Origin: Fragilariopsis cylindrus CCMP1102
Taxonomy: Eukaryota; Bacillariophyta; Bacillariophyceae; Bacillariales; Bacillariaceae
NCBI GenBank assembly: GCA_900095095.1
Contig: FMBT01000355.1
Location: forward strand, 181,640 to 245,639
Reading direction: 5' to 3'
DNA length: 64,000 nucleotides
Shown here: positions 10,501 to 21,185 of the stretch, in pieces
How the letters are laid out: every line of letters starts with the position of its first letter
Numbering within the stretch: position 1 is the first letter of the stretch
Program-made: the position numbers and the translations under genes
The notes under the pieces: generated by a model
Database searches by the model: none
Seen by the model: only the letters and a program-made list of their open reading frames with translations
What the model was told of the DNA's origin: nothing

Positions 10501-12396
10501 TGTAGGTACTACCTTTGTGTTCCCTGCATCGAATTCTTCTTGGGCCCGATTTAGCCATGCTTCTACCATACTTGCTCCATTAGAAGACTTCGTTTTAGCC
10601 CATGCATTCATGATGGCGGATATTGGTGTGACTGAAGGATCTAATTCACCGATAGGAACTTCCGTAAGTCGACGATTCATTCGCAACAGCCAATCTCTCT
10701 TTTTTGAATGCGTCGATATGGTTGTACCGTCAATAGACGAATCAGCTCCCCAGAAATATGACTCTTCTTCATCGTCGGCATCGTCGTCATCGTGAAATTC
10801 ATCATTACCCACTTCGTGTAGAGAACTTCCTTCGATATCTTTAATAGAGGGTAAGATTGGTCGATCAGACACTTTTGATGCTGCTGCTGTTGCTCCTGCC
10901 GTTGATGCTATAGAAGAATCAACCTGGCTGATATCGTCAGTCAGGCGCTCTAGAGGCAATCGATTCGCAACCAACGCACTTGTATTGGAAGAGGTGAGGC
11001 TAGCAGACGAAGATGTTGGTTCTACTCCTTGAGGATTCATGATCATACGGATAGCGTTCGATCCTGCCAAAGAAGTTCCTTCCTGTGCAGCAGCATACCG
11101 GTAGTCATCTTCGTCATTTCGAGGATGGTGATGATGTCGCTGTGGTTGCTGCGAACGATTCCTTCTATGATGACTACTTCCTTGTTCTCTTTTTGATCCT
11201 GTATATTCCCCAACATGTTCTTTTCGATCCCTGCTTTTTCCCTCTCGATGTCTGCCCCCACCTTGCTTCCTTGTACTTTCACGGTGATTATCGTTCGTGC
11301 TCATGCTTTCTTTGGGATAGATCAAGTTTCTTTCTTCTGGAATTTGTGACGTTGATTTCATACTTGTGTATGTCATTTCGTGACTTTGGTTGAAATAAAA
11401 TCCTGGTGGAGCGTCTCGATCTCTAATGGGCCGAAATAAGCCTATAGACTGATTTGGTGGGTGCCACTGCTGCGGCTGCTGTCGTTGTATAGGATGTTGA
11501 CTAGGGTAGTATGGTTGCCCACCTGGATTCATCATTGAATGAGCACCATGTTGCTGATTACCGTAATTCGATTGATATCGCTGACCTTGCGTCAATGAAC
11601 TTTCGCCGCCTGTAGATCCAGAATTGGCCCCAACAACACCGGGAATAGTGTTACTGCTGTATGAATAACCTGATGTTACAGAAGCACCAGTCACAGTCTT
11701 GCTATTACCTTTCGTACCTGTTGAACATACATTTAGTCTATTCATTGTAACAGACATGTCACGGATGATGCTACTGTCATGATGGGAGGAATACTGCTGC
11801 TGCTGCTGCTGTCCCATGCTGTATTGATGATTCCACGAATGTGCATCCACAGATAACGTACCAGTCGTAGAGCTAGAGGAAGCATCGGGACCTCTTTCGT
11901 TATGAAGGTAAGAAGAATACGAGTCTACATTATGATCATTGTTTTGAACTGGCATTTTATTTGAGGACCATATATTCTTATTGGTATTCGCGTCACGGTG
12001 TTTGTGAGTGGCTCCTCCATGTCCAGATTGCGCAGAATAGTCCTCCCATTTATTGGTAGCAACATCGGGATGAACGTTATGGTGACGTTGTTGGTAAGAA
12101 TCGACGCCGGTAGTATCGTGTTGCGGGTTCAAATGTGGTTGAGCATCAGCGTTGGTCGATGTGTGGGGCGGTGGAGCGGCCCTCATATCCCATGAAGGGG
12201 CCGACGATTCGTGATAGCCACTACGAATGTTGTTACTTGTATTGTTATTATGGCTGGAAAATTTGGAATCAAAATCTTCTCTCGATTCTTCCCCAGAACT
12301 GGAGTGAGGTACTTCTATTGGTGGGTAGAAGGTACCAAGACGTGATTTGTAATTTGGTTGCCGATGACGTGAGTGATAATTACTACCCTTTACCAT
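7598..12396 (-). CDS. Pentatricopeptide (PPR) repeat protein, nine exons
   Basis: PPR proteins bind organellar RNA and act in its processing, editing or translation; the target here is unknown. The exons I can join in frame are 12396-10215, 10110-9989, 9902-9591, 9494-9384, 9253-9240 (14 nt), 9115-9007, 8930-8796, 8719-8177 and 8050-7598. They give 1,326 residues. The first 600 residues are Ser/Gln/His-rich and disordered. About thirteen tandem repeats follow, with consensus PDT.TFN.VI(D/N)AWAKSG followed by AA.RAE.IL..M...Y. Repeats are 43-45 residues long, against 35 for classic PPRs. The C-terminus ends in a Gly/Arg/Ser-rich tail (SGGGGGNSTGGRSKN). No DYW or SMR domain was seen. All junctions have GT..AG and keep the frame. 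The ATG at 12396 begins MVKGSNYHS; no signal peptide is obvious, so targeting is unresolved. Confidence 0.88.
9240..9253 (-). other. 14-nt microexon of the PPR gene
   Basis: The sequence GCATGGGCAAAAAG is preceded by an AG acceptor (AAATCAAG) and followed by a GTGAGC donor. It encodes AWAK plus two bases of Ser. It exactly supplies the missing AWAKS of a PPR repeat whose flanks lie on the exons 9494-9384 and 9115-9007. Without it the repeat and the frame are broken. Confidence 0.85.
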
Positions 12397-12849
12397 TGCA
12401 CAAGGATTATTATCGTCTGGTACACCTTTGGTACCTTTGGTGGAGCAACTTGATATTCGAACGCAGGTTGGAATAGAATGATTAGAAGTTGGTTAATACC
12501 AACAAAAGTAAGTTTGATACAGTGCAGTTGGAAGGCCTTGTCCTACAAGTGTACTACGTGTAGTACGGTGACAGATAATCTGGAAGATAATCTGGGAAAA
12601 TTAGAAAAAAAAGGCAAAAGATAGGCGTACTGTATGTTGTTGGTATAGAAAAAGGTATGTATTTTATGTACTTAGTAAGTTTTGCTAATTTGAAAGTGTA
12701 CGAAGATATGACGTACATTTGCGTTTACTTATTTTTTAAAACTTAAAAATTCAAAGAAAAGAAGCAATTGCCCAAAGAACGCAAACATTCATGCCCAGAG
12801 GTGACTGCCCGGCGCAAAAGAGAGAAAAGAATTTTTCTTCCGTTACTTA

Positions 12850-13492
12850 ATGAGCATTCAAGAGGAGGCCAGTCAAATTCGCAATATTGCAAAGGCGATT
12901 TCAACATTTATTATTTTTGTGTCGTTTACGGTTTACGACAATCCAATGAGCAAGAACACTGTATTTTTCTGGACCATACTACCTCTGTTATCTTCCGTTC
13001 ATACGTGGATAATACAAATACCTTGTTCTATTTTTACACCATTACTGAAAGACAATGATGATATTCAGAAATGTATTAGTCAAGTATGTGGTATGTTTGC
13101 TCCTATGAAAGGAGTACTTTGTAATTTAAAGATATACCAGCCAACCATTGAATTTGGATATACAACGCAACTGTTATCAATATTCTTCTATAATAGGGAA
13201 TGCAAAAATTGGGCACTAACTGAAGAACTACAAAGAAAGCTTGAAGTCTGCCATCATAGATTTTTAAGGAAAATGGTAGATGTGAATCACAATCTCTATG
13301 ATGTAAATGACCATTACATCTCAAATGAACAAGTAAGCAGAAGAGAAGAAGTTGGAAATTGCTGTAGTATATTTCATCAATCATTATGACTTAGAAGGTA
13401 AAAGAGGACCTAGAAATGCACTTCTATCATGGCTTTTAGGAACACCTGGAAAGGCTGGAGGCCAACAAGAATACAGTACTAGATGCTAAGAG
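12850..13492 (+). mobile_element. Non-LTR retrotransposon (LINE-type) reverse transcriptase C-terminal relic
   Basis: A 179-codon frame contains the region just after the reverse transcriptase catalytic core of LINE-like elements: NRECKNWALTEELQRKLEV, then CHHRFLRKMVDV, then YISNEQVSRREEV. This pattern (E.W.LT..L..KLE..HHR.LR, I.N..V..R) is typical of non-LTR elements. After the stop at 13389 another frame continues in character (PRNALLSWLLGTPGKAGGQQ), which matches the final RT tail. No endonuclease, no catalytic YADD and no poly(A) tail were seen here. It is a truncated, frameshifted dead copy. Confidence 0.65.
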
Positions 13493-14149
13493 CTAATTTG
13501 GTTACCATGTGCCTTACTAATTTATAAACTAAAAACATCAAAAATCAAGATTTTTAAAAGATGTACAGTATGAATTCCATTTGGACCTGGACTCTTCTCA
13601 AAATAAATTTTGCATCCTGCAAGCTTTGTTGTCAGTGGTACCTCAATTTACCAACATATTTTGAGGTGATGTTTTGTTTCCTTTTCTGTTCCAGCACTCG
13701 CGTCAGAAGTTTTCAAAGTGTGACGGTTGGAATGTAATTAATCGAACCTCGGTTGGTACTGGTCAGATTACTACATAGTGGATTCAAAAGAAAGCGCTTT
13801 TACTGTTAACAGTTAGGAAGAGGTGTGGTCTAATTCAATCCAGGGTGGAATCTTCAACAGAGGTGCGAATGAATACAGAGTCAAATTTCAAATCTTCACA
13901 AGATGTGCAATATAAGAGAGGAAAAATATGAATCGAATAATAGAGTAAGAGCTAGACAAATGGTAGCGTATAGTCTCTTATAGTTATACTATTAAGTATG
14001 GTAGTTGGTTTTATTATTAGAGTGTTAGAAAAGGACCCTTTGTCAATGGTTATTTGTGTGGTTGTTGTCGTTGTGACATGGTACAAGTATAAAATTATTT
14101 TTTATGTGAAACAAAAAGGGTGCTTTGAGAAATTATGTTTTCTTTTTTC

Positions 14150-14583
14150 TAATAAGTTGAATTTATTCAACTTGTTCGGAGCAAGTTGAATTTATTCAAC
14201 TTGTTCTAAAAACAAGTTGGGAAAATTCAACTTGTTCTAAAAACAAGTTGAATTAATTCAACTTGTTACTTAAATATATTCCATTTAATTTCTGTACCAG
14301 TGTTACAACAATCAATGTCCATTCCATTTTTTGCAATTAACTCATCCACCACTCCATTTTGCGATTAATATGGAAGCCCGAACCCTGAGAAAATTCAACT
14401 TGTTCTAAAAACCAGTTGAATTAAGAACAAGTTGAATTAATTCAACTTGTTACTTAAGTGAGCCATTCGTTACAAATATATTCCATTTAATTTCTGTACC
14501 ACTGTTACAATCAATGTCCATTCCATTTTTTGCAATTTACTCATCCACCACTTCATTTTACGATTAATTTGGAAGCCCGAACC
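14150..14583. repeat. AACTTGTT hairpin cluster with a duplicated ~110-bp module
   Basis: The word CAACTTGTT and its complement AACAAGTTG alternate at least seven times in 14150-14270 and again in 14392-14455, forming stacked hairpins. Each hairpin cluster is followed by a near-identical module of about 110 bp, at 14272-14384 and 14474-14583, running from AAATATATTCCATTTAATTT to GGAAGCCCGAACC. The whole cluster-plus-module unit is thus a direct repeat of about 200 bp. No coding potential. Confidence 0.75.
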
Positions 14584-14732
14584 TGCTGCAACTGTAACGC
14601 AAACTTCGAACCTTGAGCCTTAAACCAATGACTTATTATCTTTCAGGACATAGATATAAGTATATCAGTAACTTTATTTTAGGTCCTACAGATATATTTA
14701 TGATATGCATATGTACAATTCATCAAGATATC

Positions 14733-14880
14733 CACATAAAATTACGATTACAATTCTGAAATCCAACAACCATAAAATTACGATTACAGGTCCGAAATCC
14801 AACAGTCATAAATTACAATTACAGTTCCGAAATTCAACAATCATAAAATTACAGTAACAATTCCGAAATCGAACAATCAT
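14733..14880. repeat. Four ~37-bp tandem repeats
   Basis: Four imperfect copies of a unit like CATAAAATTACGATTACA followed by (A/G)TTCCGAAATCCAACAA lie head to tail and end about 70 bp before the ATG of the cyclase/PDE gene. They could be in its promoter or 5' UTR. Function unknown. Confidence 0.75.
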
Positions 14881-14947
14881 TATTTCAGAAAGGGTCGGAC
14901 TACTTGTACAATTGCAGTAGTATTTATCTTAATATTATTCTCTAACG

Positions 14948-17900
14948 ATGAATCTTTCTGCTGATGGAAGCAATAACGGGAAAGCGGTCATCAATTATGC
15001 CGATATTCCTCTCGTCGGAATCCCTCTTGCTAGTGAACACAGTGTTTCTTCTGCTAATTCTATCCTGTCCGAAACTTCTGAGCGCGCAAGTACAGCCGGT
15101 GATTCAAGCATTAACGGGAAAACAGTACAGAACCTCCAACAATTGGAAATTGCTGAAAAAGAAGAGCGCCATGTTAATATCATTCGTGTTGTAATGATTA
15201 CCTTTATCCTCTTTTCTGCCACTACTGTATGTATTATAGTATACTTCTTTGCCACGGATTACGACAAGAAGCAGCTCGAATTGGAGGTAAGTGTACAAGA
15301 ACAGCTGGCAATTTAACGCAACGCCGAACGCGGAACACGTAGCAGTAGAATTCATTTCACTAACACTCTTACTGTTGTTCTTCTCATACCAATCGTGTCT
15401 TATTCTTAGTACGAATCATTTGTTGAAAACATTCAGCACGATATTGTGTGGGAAGTCCAGTACAATTTTGCCTTGCTTCAACAGCTATCTGCAGGTGTTA
15501 CGTCAGAAATCTTGGCGAGTAATCAAGTGGCTCCTAACATTACATTACCTCGATTCGAAGTCATGGGGGGATTTACTGATGGTTTGAGTGGGGTAATGAC
15601 CGCAATGTTTATTCCTTTACTTGCTGCATCTAAGCTCAAGGAATGGGAAGCATACTCTGTAGAAAATCAAGGATGGCTAGAAGAAAGTGCGAGATTGGCG
15701 ACAGATCACGGTAAACATTTACGTCCACTTGAAGGAACTTATCAGGATCACGAAACGGATGCAATCGATCTCATTGGAGTCGACGGTAATATTCGTGGAA
15801 AAATCGAACCCATTCCGAACAAGATTTGGACATGGAACGAAGGTAACAAAACTGAGCTAGAACCAGTATCCGACGATCAGCTTCTTGCTCCATTCTGGCA
15901 GAGTAGTCCTGCAAATGCAAACACTGTTAACTCGGATATGCTGTCCGATTATCGTGTCGCTAAGTTGTATAAGAACATGCGAGAAACAAACCAAACTGTG
16001 ATGTCGTCTGCAACTATGATAGGAGACCTTTTCGGTTGGATGTACAGTCCCGAAGAGGAAGGAAAAAAAGAAGAACCACATGCGTTCCTAATGGAACCAG
16101 TGTATGCTAATTTATCCAGTACCGAATCGGAACCAATCGGATTGATCATGGGCCTTACGTCTTACAGACATCTCTTCGAGAATATTCTTCCACCGAAAGC
16201 GGATGGTATCTATGTGGTCCTTACTGGATCAAGTGCCTGTACAGCAAACTTAACGTTCTTGTTAAATGGTCCTGAAGCTACATTTATTGGATTTCACGAC
16301 CTACATGAAGGGATGGAAGAATACGAAGCGATGATTCCTATGGAGCTATATAATAATACCTCAGAAGACCTTTGCACTCATGACCTTCATATCTACCCCT
16401 CTCCGGCTTTCGTAGAATCCCTTCACACCAGGAAACCATTGTAAGTTCTACAGTGTATCGGTCGTGATTTTGACGATTTTTCTTCTCTATTGTCTCAACT
16501 ATTTAATCTCTTCCCTTCCTTTGTCGCTTGCTTACATCCAGAATTTATACAAGTATTGTAGCATGCGCATTCGTTGTAACCACGATTTGCTTTTTGATCT
16601 ATGAACGTTTGGTCACAAAGAGAGAAAGTACAAAGACTGCAGCGCTTCAGGTCGTCGCATCTCTTTTTCCTTCTGGAATCCAAGATCAAGTACTCAAAGG
16701 TGTCCATGATGGAACCCATGGAACATCAAACCCAGGGGGTGTTATAGCAACTTTTTTTCCCCAAACCACTGTTCTTTTCGCTGACATTGCGGGCTTCACA
16801 GCATGGAGTAGCTCACGTGAGCCAGAGCAAGTCTTTCAACTGTTAGAGACGGTTTACGGAGCGATGGATCAGATTGCATTAAGGCGAGGGGTTTTTAAGG
16901 TTGAAACTGTAGGCGATTGTTACGTTGCAGTATGTGGTCTACCAGGTAAATTACAACGTTGGCACAACAATTATTATTAACTTTATCTTATTCGAGTATT
17001 CAAATAATTGTTGTCTTACCAAAAAGAATGAACTTGTTTTCGTTCTTGTCATTTCCAGAGCCGAGGGAGGATCATGCTGTAGCCATGACACGTTTTGCAC
17101 GAGACTGTCAACTAAGAATGGCATCTCTTAGCCAGCAACTTGAGGTAGCGCTTGGCCCTGATACCGCAGAACTTTCGTTTAGGTAAGATACGGCACTCGA
17201 AAAATGTCTCCTCCAACCATAACATATCCCAATTATTGTTTCCTCACTTTACATTTCTCTCTTATGCAATTGTACAGAATTGGTATGCACTCAGGACCAG
17301 TAACGGGTGGAGTTTTGCGTGGTCAGGTAAGATACGGCAATCGAAAAAGTCTCCTCCTAACATATTATAAACGCACCAAGCTCCACCCCAATCATTGTTT
17401 CCTCACCTTTCATTTTCCTCCCGTTGCGTGGTCAGAATGCTCGCTTTCAACTATTTGGGGATACAGTGAACCAAGCAAGTAGGATGGAAAGCACTGGTTT
17501 AAAGGATAGAATCCAAATGTCAGAAGCAACGGCTCAGAAGCTCATTGCTGCAGGAAAGGGAAAGTGGATTGAAAAGCGTTCAGAACAAGTCGATGTTAAA
17601 GGTAAAGGTTGGCAGGAAACTTACTTCTTCAAGAAAACCTTTGGTACCAACACCAGTACCTCTGGTGCTAGTACAGATGACAGTCACGCAAGGGCGAAGA
17701 AACCAGTAATAATGCCATTATTGGTGAACAAAAATCAACGGTTAGTCTCTTGGAATACTGAAGTGCTTGTCCGTCGTGTCAAGGCAATTCTAAGCGATCG
17801 CAATAGTCATTTGGATGATGACGGAGTCAAGCATGATGTTGAATTGAGCCCAGCGGTAGCCGACCAACTTCATGATTACGTCGAAGAGATTGCTTCCATG

Positions 17901-18901
17901 TATCGAGATAATCCTTTCCACAATTATGAGCATGCATCACATGTTACTCTTAGTATGGAAAAAATGTTATCCCGTGTCATGGAAACATCGAAAGATAAAC
18001 GATCAGTGGATAGATACCAGAACGATATCACGAGCGATCGACTCGCCCAATTTGCTGTGGTTTTCTCGGCTCTTATTCACGACGTTGACCACACGGGTGT
18101 TTCAAACGGCCAACTTGTGAAAGAAAAAGATCGAGTAGCAGTCCTGTATGATGACAAGTCTCCAGCTGAAAACAATTCTATTTATCTGGCCTGGAATACT
18201 CTTATGCAGCCCCAATACAAAGACCTCGTCGAATGTCTTTGCCAGACCGAGGAAGAAAAAGATCGCTTGAAAAAACTTGTGATAAATGCCGTTCTAGCTA
18301 CAGATTTATTTGATGGCGATCTCAGAAAAAGTAGAAACGAAAGATGGGACCACGTCTTCGGGTCCAAATCAAGTATTGCCGTCCTTAGTAGGGTAGGCGA
18401 GGATGGTTTCGAAGATGTCAACTCCCTCAAGGTAATGATTGTTCTGGAGCATTTGATCCAGGCAAGTGACGTTGCACATACAATGCAGCATTGGCACGTT
18501 TACGTCAAATGGGTAAGTTAGTCTACACTGAAAATTCACTTTGTGCCATCCTTCACCTACCATTTGGCTTACATCTTGCTCACACTTATTTATACCTTTC
18601 GATTCGAAAACAGAATGAACGATTGTTCCACGAAATGAACGAGGCATACAGTAGCGGCCGATTGGGTAAAGATCCACTTACTTTTTGGTACAGTGGAGAG
18701 CTTGGCTTCTTTGACCATTATGTGATTCCGCTTGCTAAGAAACTAAAGGAATGTAATGTGTTTGGTGTATCATGTGATGAATTCCTGGACTATGCAGAAG
18801 CCAACCGCTCAGAATGGAATATGAAGGGAGAGGAAATAGTCAAAGGTTACGCCGCTCGCTACTGCCAAAACAACACAAATACAACATTGATAGAAGAATG
18901 A
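14948..18901 (+). CDS. Receptor-type nucleotide cyclase fused to a class I cyclic-nucleotide phosphodiesterase
   Basis: Bifunctional membrane enzyme that would both make and destroy cGMP (or cAMP). Exons 14948-15286, 15410-16440, 16542-16945, 17059-17182, 17278-17326, 17436-18512 and 18614-18901 join in frame to 1,103 residues. Order: cytosolic N-terminus; TM1 about 78-101; a roughly 350-residue sensor region presumably outside the membrane; TM2 about 460-478; class III cyclase with metal-binding Asp in LFADIAGFTAW (about 538) and ETVGDCYVA (about 582), and FGDTVNQASRMES; then a PDE domain with HNYEH (about 811) and the metal signature HDVDHTGVSN (about 864). The Glu in KVETVGD favours GTP as substrate. 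The other specificity position, Cys in guanylate cyclases, appears to be Gln (ARFQLFGD), so the substrate is uncertain. Bifunctional cyclase/PDE genes respond to sex pheromone in the diatom Seminavis; the role here is inferred. Confidence 0.93.
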
Positions 18902-19421
18902 TCAATGAGAGAGAGAAAATCCAAATAATCTTGCGAAGAATAAGTATAATAAGAATAATAATAATGAGAATATATTGAATATGTAACGAGAATAATGAGA
19001 ATAATAAGAATAATATAAAAAAAAAATATATATGATAAAATATAGTTACATAATACTACTTATAATAGATAGGAGCTAAACGTGTCCGATGAAACTTTTT
19101 GCCCCCTTTTTCTTCTATTATTTTCGAATTTGGGGGGACTCGTGATGTTTTGAGACTTTCTATTAAACCACAAACCATAATGCACAGCTCCATATCACAT
19201 TATTTTGATTGGCCTTAGTGTGGTTGTGGCGTTTTCAAGATGATGCGACGATGAAAAGTGCGATAGAAAGACAAGAGCAGAACAGAGCATAATACAATTA
19301 ATTTGCGGTGAAGGGCGATAGCACTAAAATAAAAACCTAACAACAAAAGATTTGAACGCTCTTGTGGGTGTTGTTGCTGTTGTTGTTGTTGTTGACGTAA
19401 GCAATAATATCATTGACAACA
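18902..19421. other. Intergenic with AATAAG/AATAATG simple repeats
   Basis: From 18940 to 19050 the sequence is made of AATAAGAATAATGAG-type repeats, probably the 3' UTR of the cyclase gene. The remainder is unremarkable and presumably holds the promoter of the TAM41-like gene. A GTTGTTGTT run lies at 19365-19393. Confidence 0.5.
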
Positions 19422-20717
19422 ATGACGACGACGACAACAACAACGAATAATGGCGATTCCGCCGACAAGATTCGTGATGACGATAGTGATGGTCAATTGG
19501 CATCGAAACGTATGATCCGTGACGAAATTCTTTCCAAATTCCCTCAAAATAATTTAGTGTATAGTTTTGGGTACGGGTCGGGTGTGTTTACTCAAACCTT
19601 AAAAAATACAACAACAACGACAACTGCAACAATGGCATCGAATAATAATAATAATAATAATAGTAAAGACAGTAAGAATAAAGACAATTGTGGTGGTGGT
19701 GGTGGTGGTGGTAGTAGTAGTTGTAACGCTGGTAGGGGAATGTTAGATCTAATTTTAGTCGTTGATGATACATATAAATTTCATGAAGAAAATTTGAAAA
19801 TATTTCCTAATCATTACGCACCATGGTTACGTTATGGTGGACCTAATCTTGTAACGAATATCCAACGAATGGGATTATTATTTCCATTATCCTCGCACCT
19901 ATTACTTCCCGATGCGAAGGTTCTATTTCATGTCGTTGATGACAATGATAATAATGACAATAATAATAATCATCTTCCAAAAATGAAATATGGAGTCGTC
20001 GATAAGAAAGATTTGATACAGGACTTAACGGAATGGGATTCATTATACTTAGCAGGACGGTTACACAAACCTACTTTACCGATTATTATTCCAGATGATG
20101 ATAATGACGAATTAATGGTAGCACAAATGAAAAATTTAAAGTCAGCTACGGCTGCAGCACTATTACTATCATCCTCGTCATCATCATTATCGTCGCCGTC
20201 GTCAAACAACACATCATTATCTTGGTCATCATTTTACAAACAAATATCTTCTTTGAGTTATACTGGTGATTTTCGTATGAAAGTTGGTGGAGAAGATCCA
20301 TATAAAATTGATAAATTAGTACAAGGACCTGGACAAATACAACGATTCAATTCATTGTATCAACCAATATTACAGGATTCTTTTCAAAAAATGGGATTAA
20401 TATCGATAAATAAAGATGGTGGTCTCGAATGGGATTCCAATGATCCATCTACGATATCATATCTACAACAACAATTACCACAATCGTTACAACAACGTAT
20501 GAATAATCACAACAAAAACAAAAACAATAACTCATCATCACAAAAAGTAGATCGCGATGTACAAGTACAAGTATTAGCAACAACGTTAGCGGGTATTGTA
20601 GCACCCGCTGCTCGGAATCAATCCTTCAAAGGAATTTTTACATTAGGATTACGTAAATCTATACAATATGCTAAAGCTAAACTATCAAAGGGTCGTTTTG
20701 GTAGAGGAGGAGGATAG
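19422..20717 (+). CDS. TAM41: Mitochondrial phosphatidate cytidylyltransferase (TAM41/Mmp37 family)
   Basis: Makes CDP-diacylglycerol from phosphatidic acid and CTP at the matrix side of the mitochondrial inner membrane, the first step towards cardiolipin. The single exon encodes 431 residues. The nucleotidyltransferase core is clear: FGYGSGVF (about 49-56), MLDLILVVDD (about 107, the metal-binding Asp pair region), then PNHYAPWLRYGG, KYGVVDKKDLIQDL, LYLAGRLHKP (about 207-216), YTGDFRM and GEDPYKI (about 280-292), and FNSLYQPIL. Low-complexity inserts (Thr, Asn, Gly, Ser, Asn/Lys) separate the blocks and make it longer than the yeast protein (385). The start is the first ATG of the frame; a TTG lies 9 bases earlier. 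I see no strong mitochondrial presequence, because the N-terminus is a Thr run. Confidence 0.9.
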   Translation: MTTTTTTTNNGDSADKIRDDDSDGQLASKRMIRDEILSKFPQNNLVYSFGYGSGVFTQTLKNTTTTTTATMASNNNNNNNSKDSKNKDNCGGGGGGGSSSCNAGRGMLDLILVVDDTYKFHEENLKIFPNHYAPWLRYGGPNLVTNIQRMGLLFPLSSHLLLPDAKVLFHVVDDNDNNDNNNNHLPKMKYGVVDKKDLIQDLTEWDSLYLAGRLHKPTLPIIIPDDDNDELMVAQMKNLKSATAAALLLSSSSSSLSSPSSNNTSLSWSSFYKQISSLSYTGDFRMKVGGEDPYKIDKLVQGPGQIQRFNSLYQPILQDSFQKMGLISINKDGGLEWDSNDPSTISYLQQQLPQSLQQRMNNHNKNKNNNSSSQKVDRDVQVQVLATTLAGIVAPAARNQSFKGIFTLGLRKSIQYAKAKLSKGRFGRGGG

Positions 20718-21185
20718 ATAAGATAAGATTGATTGTCATCATCATCATCATATACTGTTATCTTCATCTTTTCGAAAATAAAATGCTACTACTAAAATAA
20801 AATAAAAACAGAACAAAATTGAACTAAATTGAACTAAGTCAAATTAAAACGTAGAGTTTCCATCCGTATTTCATCATAAATATGTTTATTTCCCTCTTTT
20901 ATCATTATCACTTATCGTTCACCGTCGCCAAAGCTATCGACACCAGATGTTGGTATTGATAGTGATAGTGTTGGATTCTACTCTCGTCACGTCACGTTAT
21001 TGCTTTAGCTGTTGTTGTGTTTTAGCTGTTGTCGTCATCGTCGTCGTCGTCGTCGTCATTCCAATTACAGTATGTATCAGTATCTACTGTTGCTTTTTTG
21101 TGATACGATATCATTATTATTTTCATTTACATTTTCATTTACATTTGCATTTTCATTTTGACTTGATATTTCATTCGTATCATTA
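20718..21185. other. Convergent intergenic, nothing recognised
   Basis: 3' ends of the TAM41-like gene and of the small leftward gene meet here. The sequence holds ATC/CATCAT runs and TTTACATTTTCATT repeats (21123-21165). No gene-like signal. Confidence 0.5.

Noticed and set aside
12850-13389. Calling the 179-codon frame a live host gene
   Set aside because: Its recognisable part is a reverse transcriptase tail and its continuation lies in another frame after a stop.
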